64,000 nt of DNA from Mycolicibacterium wolinskyi (GCF_002101965.1 NZ_LQQA01000015.1:1-64000), one strand, 5' to 3'; positions 9,275-17,979 are shown, numbered from the stretch's first letter. Notes: a model not told the origin generated them from the sequence alone. Made by a program: numbers and translations.

Positions 9275-10206
9275 CCGATCGCCGGTCTTTCAGTCTCCGT
9301 AACGTCCCGCTGTTGTCCCGCATCGGTGCTGACCGCGCCGACACCGTGCGCACCGATGTCGACGCCGCATTGGCCGGTTGGCCGGATGCGCTGCTCCTGC
9401 GGGTGGACCGGCGCAATCAGGTGCTGATCTCGGGAGGGCGGGTGGTGCTGGGCAAGGCGATTGCCTACGCCGAGAAGCCGCCTGAGAACGCGGTGTTCCT
9501 GGGTCGCCTCTATGACGGCCCGCACGTGTGGGCGGTGCGTGCCGCGCTCGAAGGGCCCGAGGACCCCAGCGAGGAAACCCAGGTGTTGGATCTGCGCCGT
9601 GCCGGTCAGGTTTTCGACGACACGAGCGCTCAGCTCGTGGCAACCGCAACTGCCCTGCTCAACTGGCATGACCATGCGCGCTTCAGCCCTGTCGACGGCG
9701 CGGTGACCAAGCCGGCGCGGAGCGGCTGGGCGCGAGTCAACCCCGACAACGGTCACGAGGAATTTCCCCGCATCGACGCGGCCGTGATCTGTTTGGTGCA
9801 CGACGGTCATGACCGGGCGGTGCTTGCCCGTCAAGCGGTGTGGCCGGAGCGGCTGTTTTCGATCCTGGCCGGTTTCGTGGAGGCGGGCGAGTCCTTCGAG
9901 ACGTGCGTGCAGCGCGAGATCGCGGAGGAGATCGGGCTGACGGTCACCGATGTGCAGTACCTGGGCAGTCAGCCGTGGCCGTTCCCGCGTTCGCTGATGG
10001 TCGGGTTCCACGCGATCGGCGACCCGGAGCAGCCATTCTCCTTCAACGACGGCGAGATCGCCGAGGCTGAGTGGTTCACGCGCGCCGAGATCCGCGAGGC
10101 ACTCGACCACGGCGACTGGAACAGTGAGTCGCCGTCACGGTTTCTGCTGCCCGGATCGATCTCCATCGCACGCGAGATCATCGAATCCTGGGCTGCCCTC
10201 GACTGA
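9271..10206 (+). CDS. nudC: NudC, NADH pyrophosphatase / NAD-RNA decapping enzyme
   Basis: A complete Nudix box is present: Gly201, Glu207, then REIAEEIG (215-222). The NudC-specific 'SQPWPFPRSLM' follows it and is the NAD-selective signature of the family. The enzyme hydrolyses NAD(H) to NMN(H) and AMP and removes NAD caps from RNA (family knowledge). The zinc-ribbon cysteines of E. coli NudC are absent: the region before the Nudix fold ('FSPVDGAVTKPARSGWARVN') has no Cys pairs. Length (311 aa) is normal for mycobacteria. The ATG overlaps the stop of the channel gene, so the two are co-transcribed. Confidence 0.9.
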   Translation: MTDRRSFSLRNVPLLSRIGADRADTVRTDVDAALAGWPDALLLRVDRRNQVLISGGRVVLGKAIAYAEKPPENAVFLGRLYDGPHVWAVRAALEGPEDPSEETQVLDLRRAGQVFDDTSAQLVATATALLNWHDHARFSPVDGAVTKPARSGWARVNPDNGHEEFPRIDAAVICLVHDGHDRAVLARQAVWPERLFSILAGFVEAGESFETCVQREIAEEIGLTVTDVQYLGSQPWPFPRSLMVGFHAIGDPEQPFSFNDGEIAEAEWFTRAEIREALDHGDWNSESPSRFLLPGSISIAREIIESWAALD

Positions 10207-10215
10207 CCGCACGGT

Positions 10216-10482
10216 CTACGGCTCGGCGAGCGCGACCTCCCTCAACAGGCGCCGGGCCTGGTCGTGATTGATGTTGAGTCGACTCGACACCACCTCGACC
10301 CAAGACCGAGCGCCCAGCGCTGCAGGTGTCGTGAGCGCCTTCAGCCGGGCAATGGCTTGGACCTTGGCTGCATGTGCCTCTTTGACCCGACGGTCGTAGT
10401 AGGCGATGCCTTCGCGTAATTGCTCGTCACTGAGTGACGACAACGAAGCGCTGTCGTAATCGCGCCATTGGAAATCCATCAT
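10216..10482 (-). CDS. Short 13E12/DUF222-like N-terminal fragment under a DNA-damage promoter
   Basis: The 88-residue product is hydrophilic and helical. Its second half ('GARSWVEVVSSRLNINHDQARRLLREVALAEP' region) resembles the N-terminal DUF222 domain of mycobacterial 13E12 repeat proteins, where a 'G-x-RS-W...L-x-I...AR-x-L' pattern recurs. The HNH part is missing, so this may be a remnant or a short stand-alone derivative. The ATG at 10482 is chosen because a -10 element ends 7 nt upstream and there is no Shine-Dalgarno, so translation is probably leaderless; a second ATG follows at 10479. It is convergent with nudC. Family assignment is tentative, but the promoter type supports it because several 13E12 genes in M. 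tuberculosis carry SOS boxes. Confidence 0.6.
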   Translation of the reverse strand: MMDFQWRDYDSASLSSLSDEQLREGIAYYDRRVKEAHAAKVQAIARLKALTTPAALGARSWVEVVSSRLNINHDQARRLLREVALAEP

Positions 10483-10512
10483 GCATCGAACATTAGTTCG
10501 ATGGACCGACAA
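10483..10512 (-). promoter_or_regulatory. Perfect LexA SOS box combined with RecA-NDp promoter
   Basis: TCGAACATTAGTTCGA at 10486-10501 is a perfect match to the mycobacterial LexA box (TCGAAC-N4-GTTCGA). On the minus strand the same stretch also reads TTGTCGG (10512-10506), TC, 8 nt, TAATGT (10495-10490) and 7 nt to the ATG. That fits the RecA-independent damage promoter consensus in both hexamers. The LexA operator overlaps the -10, so repression would be direct. Confidence 0.8.
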
Positions 10513-10535
10513 GTTGGTCGATGTGACGGGGCGAC

Positions 10536-10784
10536 TTAGCCCAGCTTCGCTTTGACCTGCTTGATGCTCGGGTTGGTCAGCGTCGACCCGTCGGCGAACT
10601 TCACGGTCGGCACGACGTGGTTTCCGCCGTTCACCGAACCCACGAATTCCGCTGCACTCGGATCGGCCTCGATGTCGATCTCGGTGTAGGGAATGCCTTC
10701 GGCCTTCAGCGCGGTCTTGAGCCGCGAGCAGTAGCCGCACCACGTCGTGGTGTACATGGTCAGCGCCGTGGATGAAGCAGTCAT
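10536..10784 (-). CDS. mrx1: Mycoredoxin-1
   Basis: This 82-residue glutaredoxin-fold protein has the redox pair CGYC (Cys16-Cys19) after 'MYTTTW'. The cis-Pro loop 'VVPTV' and 'GG' region complete the mycothiol-binding groove. Mycoredoxin reduces mycothiol mixed disulfides in actinobacteria (family knowledge). Size and motif match Mrx1 exactly. An AGGA sits just ahead of the ATG at 10784. It lies 54 bp upstream (minus-strand sense) of the 13E12-like fragment, which has its own promoter. Confidence 0.93.
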   Translation of the reverse strand: MTASSTALTMYTTTWCGYCSRLKTALKAEGIPYTEIDIEADPSAAEFVGSVNGGNHVVPTVKFADGSTLTNPSIKQVKAKLG

Positions 10785-10830
10785 AGTCCTGACAACGTAA
10801 CCGAATGCCCGGGTATGCCGGTATCCGCGG

Positions 10831-11577
10831 TCAACCGGTCTGCCGTGCCGACCACTGCCGGGCCTGGTCGGTCAAGATCGCGGTCAGCTCGTCGCGACGT
10901 GAGGAAATCTCCTCGTGCGTCGAGATGATGCCCACGGCCGCGACGGTCTTGTCGTTTTCGCGCACGGCGATGGAAATGCCGTCGCCGTGCTCGGAAGCAT
11001 TGGGCGCCGCGCAGACTCCCGTCTGCTCGATCTGTGGCAGCGTCGCGAAGAAGCGGTCGATCAGCGGCCGCTCGGCGTCCTCCACGCCCCTCAGGTAGGC
11101 CCACTGATCACGCTTGTCCATGCCGGCGAGCAGGACCCAGCCCGCCGAGGTGCGGATCAGCGACCGCTGCACATAGTTCTCGGCGAGGTAGGCGAACCGT
11201 GGGTCCGATGAGCAGTAGTCGACGTAAAAGATGTTGGGGCCGACGGCAATCGACAGCACGGTCGTCAGCCCGGACCGCTCGTGGATGTGCGACAGATCGG
11301 TGTGGGTGACGGTCGACACCGGTTGGCGTCCCGCCATGCGATTGAGCAGATATGGGGCGCTGCCGAGCACGTATCGGCGGTTGTGCTCGTCGAGGTAGCC
11401 GGTCGCGACGAGTCCGTTGACCAGTCCCTGCACTGAGCTGACCGGTGCGCCAAGCTTTTTGGCGATCTCGCTCAGTGTGGTACCGCCGTGGGCGCGCGCC
11501 GCGAACTCCAGGATCTCTGCGACCCGGTCGACGGTGCGATGCCTCGCACGGGGTTTCGCGTCGGATGGCTGTGTCAC
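10831..11577 (-). CDS. IclR-family transcriptional regulator
   Basis: The 248-residue protein has an N-terminal winged helix (about 13-70, 'TTLSEIAKKLGAPVSSVQGLVNGLVATGYL') and a C-terminal IclR effector domain. The GTG at 11577 is preferred to the GTG at 11601 because AGAGGA lies 6-7 nt upstream of it. It is divergent from the acyl-CoA gene cluster beginning at 11705. The shared intergenic region contains direct repeats, so it probably controls that cluster in response to an organic acid or CoA ester (inference). Confidence 0.85.
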   Translation of the reverse strand: MTQPSDAKPRARHRTVDRVAEILEFAARAHGGTTLSEIAKKLGAPVSSVQGLVNGLVATGYLDEHNRRYVLGSAPYLLNRMAGRQPVSTVTHTDLSHIHERSGLTTVLSIAVGPNIFYVDYCSSDPRFAYLAENYVQRSLIRTSAGWVLLAGMDKRDQWAYLRGVEDAERPLIDRFFATLPQIEQTGVCAAPNASEHGDGISIAVRENDKTVAAVGIISTHEEISSRRDELTAILTDQARQWSARQTG

Positions 11578-11599
11578 GGGCGGTCCTCTCGCTGGTGCC

Positions 11600-11690
11600 A
11601 CAATCGTACTGTCTATGTATATACGTAAAATAATCCGCTATTGCGTAAATCTCCGCCAACTGCGATAGTTTCCGTGCCGCCCGTCACAGC
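11600..11690. promoter_or_regulatory. Divergent control region with direct repeats, likely IclR operator
   Basis: The region between the IclR gene and the CoA-transferase is AT-rich for this genome. It holds two related direct repeats, CGTAAAATAATCCGC (11624-11638) and CGTAAATCTCCGC (11644-11656). Their starts are 20 bp apart, about two helical turns. This spacing suits cooperative binding of a regulator on one DNA face. No firm -35/-10 pair was assigned. Confidence 0.4.
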
Positions 11691-11704
11691 GAAAGGACCT
11701 TTCG

Positions 11705-12943
11705 ATGCACATCACACCCGGCGCTCTGGCAGGTCTGCGGGTGATCGATCTGACGACGGTGATCATGGGTCCGTTCGCGACGGCGACGCTCGCGGACCTC
11801 GGTGCCGAGGTCATCAAGGTGGAAAACCTCGACGGCGACATGAGTCGCGACATCGGTGCCCGCCGGCACGAGGGCATGGGTGCGCTCACGATGAATCTGC
11901 AGCGCAACAAACGCAGCATCGCCGTCGATCTCGGTAGTGCCGAAGGCCGGCGGATTCTCGATGACCTGGTGCGCGATGCCGATGTGCTCGTGACCAATCT
12001 GCGACCCCGCTCACGCGACAAACTCGGCATCACCTACGAACGGATGTCCGCGCTCAACCCCGGCCTCATCCTGTGCACGGCGCAGGCGTACGGATCGCAG
12101 ACGGCCTACCGCGACTATCCCGCCTACGACGACATCGTCCAGGCCGCATCGGGCGCCGCGAAACTGTCCGAACTCGTCGATGGCGCTCCGCGGTACGCGC
12201 CCTATGTCATCGCCGATAAGGTGGTCGCGCTCTACATCGTCATCGCCGTGCTCGCGGCTGCGATGGAGAAGAAGGTCACCGGCCTGGGCCAGGCAGTCGA
12301 TGTGCCCATGGTCGACGCGATGATCGGGTTCAACCTGGTCGAGCATCTCGGCGGGCATACGTTTGCTCCCGCCGAGGCGGACTTCGGCTGGACGAGAGTA
12401 CTGACACCCGAGCGCGTCCCGCACCGAACGGCCGACGGCTGGATCTGCATCATGCCGTACTCCGCACAGAACTGGCGCGACTTCTTCACCGCGGCCGGCC
12501 GCCCTGACCTGGTCGACCACCCGCGCTACGCCACGGTCGACGACCGGCACCGTCACATGGGCGAACTGCTCACGGCGGTCCGCGAAGCCGCCCCGAGCAG
12601 GACGACCGGGGAATGGCTGAAAATCTGCGAAGCACACGGCATCCCGGCGTCCGATCTGCTCGACCTCGCCGATGCCCACAACGACGACTACGTCACGGGT
12701 CAGGAACTGCTCGCCAAGCACACACACCCCACCGAGGGGGACTACTACGCCACGCGGACGCCGTTCGCGATGTCGCGCACCCCGGTGCGGTTGCGGCGAC
12801 ACGCCCCACTGCTCGGCCAGGACACCGCCGAAATCCTCGGCGGCCTCGGCTATCCGGAGGCCGAGATCGCCGCGCTTCTCGATGCCGGCGTCGTGAAAGC
12901 CACTTCAACGGTCGCATCGACGGCGACCCAGGGAACGGAGTGA
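11705..12943 (+). CDS. CoA-transferase, family III (CaiB/BaiF)
   Basis: The 412-residue protein opens with the family III pattern 'LAGLRVIDLTTVIMGPFATATLADLGAEVIKVE'. It carries 'RNKRSIAVDLGSAEGR' and 'AYGSQTAYRDYPAYDDIVQA', where Asp142 fits the catalytic aspartate that forms the acyl anhydride. It would move CoA between carboxylic acids, activating the substrate of the pathway encoded downstream. An AAAGGA lies about 8 nt ahead of the ATG. It is first gene of a run 11705-17278 with short gaps and is divergent from the IclR regulator. Confidence 0.88.
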   Translation: MHITPGALAGLRVIDLTTVIMGPFATATLADLGAEVIKVENLDGDMSRDIGARRHEGMGALTMNLQRNKRSIAVDLGSAEGRRILDDLVRDADVLVTNLRPRSRDKLGITYERMSALNPGLILCTAQAYGSQTAYRDYPAYDDIVQAASGAAKLSELVDGAPRYAPYVIADKVVALYIVIAVLAAAMEKKVTGLGQAVDVPMVDAMIGFNLVEHLGGHTFAPAEADFGWTRVLTPERVPHRTADGWICIMPYSAQNWRDFFTAAGRPDLVDHPRYATVDDRHRHMGELLTAVREAAPSRTTGEWLKICEAHGIPASDLLDLADAHNDDYVTGQELLAKHTHPTEGDYYATRTPFAMSRTPVRLRRHAPLLGQDTAEILGGLGYPEAEIAALLDAGVVKATSTVASTATQGTE

Positions 12944-12945
12944 AC

Positions 12946-14082
12946 ATGACCAGACTCGTGCCACCGGTGGCCGGTGATCCGCACGACTTGGACGAATTGC
13001 GGCTCGAAGTGCGGCAATTCGTCACCGAGCAGCAGCGGTCCGGCAAGATCGGACGTTACGCCGACAGCTGGCTGACGGGCTGGGACGAGGACTTCAGCCG
13101 GGCACTGGCCGCGCGGGGCTGGCTCGGCATGACCGTGCCGATCGAATACGGCGGTCACGGCCGAAGCCATCAGGAACGGTTCGTCGTCACCGAGGAACTC
13201 CTGGCCGCCGGTGCGCCCGTGGGCGCCCACTGGATCGCCGACCGCCAGATCGTGCCGTCGTTGCTGAAGTACGGCACCGAGGTGCAGAAGCGAAAGTTCC
13301 TGCCTGCCATCGCCAAAGGTGAATGCTACTTCGGCATCGGCATGAGTGAGCCGGACTCCGGGTCGGACCTCGCCAGCGTGCGAACCAAGGCCGTGCAGAC
13401 CGACGGCGGCTGGCAGCTCACCGGCACCAAGGTGTGGACCTCGGGCGCACACCTGGCCCACGCGTTCATCTGCCTGGCCCGCACCGCGCCCGTCGACCCC
13501 GCACACCGCCACGACGGACTGAGCCAGTTCATCGTCGACTTGCGCGCGCCCGGCGTCGACATCCGCCCCATCATCTCGATGAACGGCAAGCACCATTTCA
13601 ACGAGGTCATCCTCGACGACACGTTCGTGCCCGACGACATGGTGTTCGGCACGATCGGCAACGGTTGGCAACAGGTGACGTCGGAGCTCAGCTTCGAACG
13701 CAGTGGCCCGGAACGCTTTCTGTCGACGTTTCCGTTGCTGGCCGACGTCGCGGGGCACATGGCCGATGGAACTCTGGCCCGGCACACCGATCTGGGTCGC
13801 TACGTGGCACGCATCGCCGGGCTTCATCAGATGTCGATCGCGGTCGCCGGCGCGTTGGAGCGCCATGAACCCGCCGATACCGCCGCTGCAGTCGTGAAGG
13901 TGCTCGGTACTTCCACCGAGGGCGACATCGCCGATTTCGCCGACCTGCTCGGTGAGACCGACGACGACGCGTACAACGTCATGCTCGCCGATGCCGTGGT
14001 TCAACGGCCCGGGTTCACGCTGCGCGGCGGTACCAACGAGATTTTGCGTGGTGTGATCGCGCGGGGATTGGGGTTGCGCTGA
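12946..14082 (+). CDS. Acyl-CoA dehydrogenase, large subunit of a probable hetero-oligomer
   Basis: The protein (378 aa) has the acyl-CoA dehydrogenase fold. 'FGIGMSEPDSGSDLAS' is the substrate/FAD loop and 'GGTNEILRGVIARGLGLR' the C-terminal FAD-contact motif. It lacks the RxxFG motif that normally contacts FAD from the neighbouring subunit; that motif is present in the next gene. Adjacent mycobacterial FadE pairs with such split motifs form alpha2-beta2 enzymes. The ATG at 12946 follows the CoA-transferase stop by 2 nt and has GGAACGGAG upstream. It would introduce the double bond into the CoA ester. Confidence 0.88.
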   Translation: MTRLVPPVAGDPHDLDELRLEVRQFVTEQQRSGKIGRYADSWLTGWDEDFSRALAARGWLGMTVPIEYGGHGRSHQERFVVTEELLAAGAPVGAHWIADRQIVPSLLKYGTEVQKRKFLPAIAKGECYFGIGMSEPDSGSDLASVRTKAVQTDGGWQLTGTKVWTSGAHLAHAFICLARTAPVDPAHRHDGLSQFIVDLRAPGVDIRPIISMNGKHHFNEVILDDTFVPDDMVFGTIGNGWQQVTSELSFERSGPERFLSTFPLLADVAGHMADGTLARHTDLGRYVARIAGLHQMSIAVAGALERHEPADTAAAVVKVLGTSTEGDIADFADLLGETDDDAYNVMLADAVVQRPGFTLRGGTNEILRGVIARGLGLR

Positions 14083-14113
14083 TGAGCGCTTGCGCGAAGA
14101 AGAGAGGGCGCTG

Positions 14114-15133
14114 ATGAAGAGCGTTGACGCCGAACTGGTCAACATGATGTCTGCGGTGTTCGCCACTCACCGCGAGCGGTACGAACCCGGGCACGGCCTG
14201 GACGAATTGTGGGGTCAGTTGAGCGAACTCGGCCTCGTGCGGCTGACCGGATCGGAGGAGTCCGGCGGGAGCGGGGCCGGCTGGCCCGAAGCTGCCGAGT
14301 TGTTGCGTGCCGCGGCGTGGCACGGCGTGAGTGCCCCGTTGGCCGAACACGATCTGCTGGCCTGCTGGCTGTTGGAGACGGCCGGTCTGCCGGTGGATGA
14401 TTCGCGGCGGACGGCGTGCGTGCTCGACGACGGCAGCGCCCGCGGCGTGCCGTGGGCATCGACTGCCGAGCGGCTCGTCATCGTCTGGCACGACGGAGCG
14501 TCCTATCGCGTCGAAGATGTGGCAGCCGATTCGGTGTCGGTCAACAGCGGCGAAAACGGTGCGGGTGAACCGCGAGATGAGGTCCGTGTCGACACCGCGG
14601 GTCTCACCGGTACGCCCCTGCCTGACAACGTGATCCGGCAGTGGCATCTGCGCGCGGCGTTGGTTCGTGCGATCCAGGTGTGTGCGGTGCTCGACCGGAT
14701 CTTGGAGTCGTCGGTCGCCCACGCGATCGAGCGCACTCAGTTCGGCAGGCCGCTGGCGAAGTTTCAGGCCGTGCAGAACCTCGTCGCCGACATCGCCGCC
14801 GAAGCGGCTCTGGCGCGTGCGGCCACCGACGGCGCCCTGGCCGAGGCGCTGCGCAGCGACTGGGGTTCGCCGAACCTGGAGTTCCTTGTCGCCGTTGCTC
14901 GTTCGTGTGCAGGGCACGCCGCATCGGTGGTTGTGCGCAACGCGCATCAGGTGCACGGCGCCATCGGCACCACCCGCGAACACCGCCTGCACGAGTTCAC
15001 CAAACCCGCACTGTCCTGGCGTTCGGAGTACGGCTCCGTACAGCACTGGGACGACAAGCTGACCGATTTCGCCACTGCCGCCGGCGCCGAGGGGCTGTGG
15101 GCCCTGACGACCGCGACCGCAGCCCGCCAGTAA
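14114..15133 (+). CDS. Acyl-CoA dehydrogenase, small partner subunit
   Basis: This 339-residue homologue is shorter than usual. It has 'ERTQFGRPLAKFQ' (the Arg-FG FAD motif missing from the previous gene) and 'QVHGAIGTTREHRLHEF', but lacks a GGTNE motif and has a weak N-terminal half. This complementarity supports a heteromeric enzyme with the product of 12946-14082. The ATG at 14114 is preferred over the TTG at 14090 because AGAGAGG lies 7 nt upstream. Confidence 0.83.
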   Translation: MKSVDAELVNMMSAVFATHRERYEPGHGLDELWGQLSELGLVRLTGSEESGGSGAGWPEAAELLRAAAWHGVSAPLAEHDLLACWLLETAGLPVDDSRRTACVLDDGSARGVPWASTAERLVIVWHDGASYRVEDVAADSVSVNSGENGAGEPRDEVRVDTAGLTGTPLPDNVIRQWHLRAALVRAIQVCAVLDRILESSVAHAIERTQFGRPLAKFQAVQNLVADIAAEAALARAATDGALAEALRSDWGSPNLEFLVAVARSCAGHAASVVVRNAHQVHGAIGTTREHRLHEFTKPALSWRSEYGSVQHWDDKLTDFATAAGAEGLWALTTATAARQ

Positions 15134-15143
15134 GGACATCAGC

Positions 15144-16487
15144 ATGACGACTCACACCGAGCCGCAGCACTCACGCGGCTACTACCTGCGGATGGTGATC
15201 GCAGGTTCGATCGGCAACATGATCGAGTGGTACGACTGGTTCGTCTACACCACGTTCGCGATCTACTTCGCCGGACAATTCTTTCCCAAGGGCGACACCA
15301 CGGCGCAATTGCTCAACACCGCAGCGATTTTCGCGGTGGGCTTCCTGGCTCGCCCACTCGGCGGCTGGCTGCTGGGACGGTTGAGCGACCGCAGCGGCCG
15401 CAAGGCCGGTCTGACCATCACCGTCACGATGATGTCGTTCAGCGCGCTTCTCATCGCGGTCGCGCCGAGCCATGCCACTGCCGGGTATGTGGGCGCGGCA
15501 ATGCTGCTCATCGCCCGTATCCTGCAGGGCCTTTCGGTCGGCGGCGAGTATGCGACATCGGCGGCCTACCTCACCGAGGTGTCGAAGAAGGGCTGGCGGG
15601 GCCTGGGCGCCAGTTTCCAGTACATCTCGGTCACGCTCGGTCAGATCGCCGGTGTGCTGCTGCTGGTGATCCTGCAGTTCGTCCTCACCGACGAACAGCT
15701 CAACGACTGGGGTTGGCGCATCCCGTTCGTCATCGGCGCGGTCGCCGCCGTCGCCGTGTTCTACCTGCGCCGCGGTATGCACGAGACCGATGCGTACTCG
15801 ACTGTGGAGCAACAGGATTCGCGCAACCGCCGCGGCACCCTGGCCGAGGTGTGGAAACACCGCAAGGCTGCGTTCCTGGTGCTGACGCTCACGCTCGGCG
15901 GTTCGGTCGCCTATTACACCTACACCACCTACCTGTCGAGCTATCTGGTTAACAGCGTCGGACTGTCGAAGGAGGACGCGGCGCGCGTCAACTTCATCGC
16001 GCTTGTGGTGTTCCTGTTCCTGCTGCCGCTCGGCGGCTACATCTCCGACAAGGTCGGCCGCAGGCCGGTGCTCATCTTCTTCGGCCTGGGCACCACGTTG
16101 TTCACCTACCCGATCCTGCAGGGCATGCAGAACCAGCCGACCTGGTTGTGGTGTCTGGCCTACACGCTGCTGGGTCTGCTGTTCGTCGCCGGGTATTCGT
16201 CGGTCAACGCGGTGGTCAAAGCGGAGCTGTTCCCGACCGAGGTCCGCACCGTCGGCGTCGCGATCCCGTACAACATCGCCCAGGCGGTGTTCGGCGGGAC
16301 GGCGTCCTACGTCGCCCTCGCACTGCGCGACGCCGGCCACGAACCCTGGTTCTTCGTCTACGTCTCGGTCTGCGCGGCCATCTCGCTCGTGACCTACTTG
16401 GTGATGCGCGAGACCCGTGACGTCGAACTGATCGCCGAGCCCTCGAAATCCACTGCCTCCGAGGCCCGGTCCTCGGCCAAAGTCTAG
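15144..16487 (+). CDS. MFS metabolite:H+ symporter (MHS family)
   Basis: The 447-residue membrane protein has 12 predicted helices. Its start 'GSIGNMIEWYDWFVYTTFA' is typical of the metabolite:H+ symporter branch (KgtP, ShiA, proline/betaine). The MFS loop motif 'GRLSDRSGRKAG' lies between TM2 and TM3, and 'GGEYATSAAYLTEVS' in TM5 is another MHS hallmark. It probably imports the organic acid degraded by the flanking CoA-dependent enzymes. It starts 10 nt after the previous stop with a TAAGGA upstream. Confidence 0.87.
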   Translation: MTTHTEPQHSRGYYLRMVIAGSIGNMIEWYDWFVYTTFAIYFAGQFFPKGDTTAQLLNTAAIFAVGFLARPLGGWLLGRLSDRSGRKAGLTITVTMMSFSALLIAVAPSHATAGYVGAAMLLIARILQGLSVGGEYATSAAYLTEVSKKGWRGLGASFQYISVTLGQIAGVLLLVILQFVLTDEQLNDWGWRIPFVIGAVAAVAVFYLRRGMHETDAYSTVEQQDSRNRRGTLAEVWKHRKAAFLVLTLTLGGSVAYYTYTTYLSSYLVNSVGLSKEDAARVNFIALVVFLFLLPLGGYISDKVGRRPVLIFFGLGTTLFTYPILQGMQNQPTWLWCLAYTLLGLLFVAGYSSVNAVVKAELFPTEVRTVGVAIPYNIAQAVFGGTASYVALALRDAGHEPWFFVYVSVCAAISLVTYLVMRETRDVELIAEPSKSTASEARSSAKV

Positions 16488-16498
16488 AAAGTCACACG

Positions 16499-17278
16499 AT
16501 GTCTGATCTGGAGTACACCGTCGCCGACCAGGTCGGCACGATCCTGCTGAACCGTCCGCACCGCAAGAACGCCTTCACCCTCGACATGCTCGACCGGTGG
16601 GCCGAGGCGTTGCGCTCGGCACGCACCGATCCGGATGTGCGCGTCGTGCTGGTCACCGGCGCCGGCGGTGCGTTCTGTTCGGGCGTGGATCTCGACGACT
16701 TCGCTGAGATCACCACAACTCTCGGCCGTCAGCAGGTGCTGCAGGACCGGGTGCACCGGGTGGCGGCGGCCGCCCTCGACCTCGACAAGCCCCTGATCGC
16801 CGCGGTGGACGGCGTCGCGGTCGGCGCAGGCATGGACATGGCGCTGGCCTGCGATCTGCGATTGGCCTCGACCCGGGCCCGGTTTTCGGAAGGCTACGTG
16901 CGGGTCGGCCTGATTCCCGGCGACGGCGGCGCGCATCTGCTGCCGCGCATCGTGGGGCAAGCCCGCGCGCTGGAGTTGCTGTGGACCGGACGTTTTGTCG
17001 AGGCCGATGAAGCCCTGTCGCTCGGCCTGGTGTTGTCGCTACACAGCCCGGCCGACTTCCCGGCCGCGGTCGATGACCTGTGCCGCCGACTGGCCGCCGG
17101 ACCACCGGTGGCGATCCGCGCCATCAAACGCTTGGTGCGCAGCGGCGAGCGCGTCGACTTCCTCACCTCGCTGTCGATGGTGGCTGCCGAGCAGGCCGTC
17201 GTGCAGTCCACCGCGGATTCCGCCGAAGCGGTTGCCGCGTTCCTGGAGAAGCGCAAGCCGGTGTTCACCGGCCGCTGA
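16499..17278 (+). CDS. Enoyl-CoA hydratase/isomerase
   Basis: The 259-residue crotonase-fold protein has the CoA-binding start 'RPHRKNAFTLDMLDRW' and the oxyanion-hole run 'GAGGAFCSGVDLDDF'. The core 'DGVAVGAGMDMALACDLRLAS' and 'RVGLIPGDGGAHLLPR' follow. In the second active-site region Asp sits where hydratases often have Glu, so the exact reaction (hydration, isomerisation or ring opening) is unsure. It ends the operon 11705-17278 and would act after the acyl-CoA dehydrogenase pair. Confidence 0.87.
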   Translation: MSDLEYTVADQVGTILLNRPHRKNAFTLDMLDRWAEALRSARTDPDVRVVLVTGAGGAFCSGVDLDDFAEITTTLGRQQVLQDRVHRVAAAALDLDKPLIAAVDGVAVGAGMDMALACDLRLASTRARFSEGYVRVGLIPGDGGAHLLPRIVGQARALELLWTGRFVEADEALSLGLVLSLHSPADFPAAVDDLCRRLAAGPPVAIRAIKRLVRSGERVDFLTSLSMVAAEQAVVQSTADSAEAVAAFLEKRKPVFTGR

Positions 17279-17387
17279 CTGGGTCCTACCGGGACCGGAT
17301 TCCCGATTGAGTGGCGCACGCCACATTGGGGTTAGGCATTCGGCATGCGTGGAACCCAGGGGGTCAGTTACCGAAGGGGACGCACAC

Positions 17388-17945
17388 ATGACTGAGGACA
17401 GCAAGGCTGACCAGGCACGCAAAGGTTTCATCGACTCGGTCAAGGGAACCGCGAAAGAGGTCGTCGGTGCCGTGACCGGAAACGACTCACTGACCGCGGA
17501 AGGCCAGCTGGAAAAGGCCGAAGCCAAGGAACGCAGGGAAGCCAGCCGGATCGAGGCGGTCGCGGACGCCGAGGCCAAGCAGGCGCAGGCGGAGGCCGAG
17601 CAAGCCAGGACAGACGCCGCCCGTGAGCGGATTGCGGCCAAAACCGAGGCTGCGGCCGCCGAGTACGCCGCGCAGGCCGAGAAGGTCGCGCAGAAGCAGG
17701 CCGCCGAGCGTGCCGCGCATCGCGATGCCGAACGCGAGAAGTCGCGGGCCGATGTCGAGGCACAGCGTGACGTGGAGCAGGCCAAGGCCGAGGAGCGGTT
17801 GGACGTCGCAGCGGCCCGCGAAGAAGTCGTCGAGGCGGTCGAAGACCATCAGGACGCCGTCAAGGAATCGGCAAGCGCCCGAGCGGAAGCCGACCGCAAG
17901 CGGCGGGCAGCCGAGAAATTGACCGACGAAGCCGACCTGCCCTGA
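17388..17945 (+). CDS. CsbD-like stress protein with long charged coiled coil
   Basis: The first 45 residues ('ARKGFIDSVKGTAKEVVGAVTGNDSLTAEGQLEKAE' region) match the CsbD family of small general-stress proteins. The remaining 140 residues are an Ala/Glu/Lys/Arg-rich coiled coil without hydrophobic segments, which is an unusual extension since CsbD proteins are usually about 60-70 aa. The ATG at 17388 has GAAGGGG about 9 nt upstream. The next gene encodes a similar charged helix protein, so the two probably work together. Function is unknown. Confidence 0.7.
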   Translation: MTEDSKADQARKGFIDSVKGTAKEVVGAVTGNDSLTAEGQLEKAEAKERREASRIEAVADAEAKQAQAEAEQARTDAARERIAAKTEAAAAEYAAQAEKVAQKQAAERAAHRDAEREKSRADVEAQRDVEQAKAEERLDVAAAREEVVEAVEDHQDAVKESASARAEADRKRRAAEKLTDEADLP

Positions 17946-17979
17946 GGCCTGGCGGGAACCCGACAATCAGGAGTGACAA

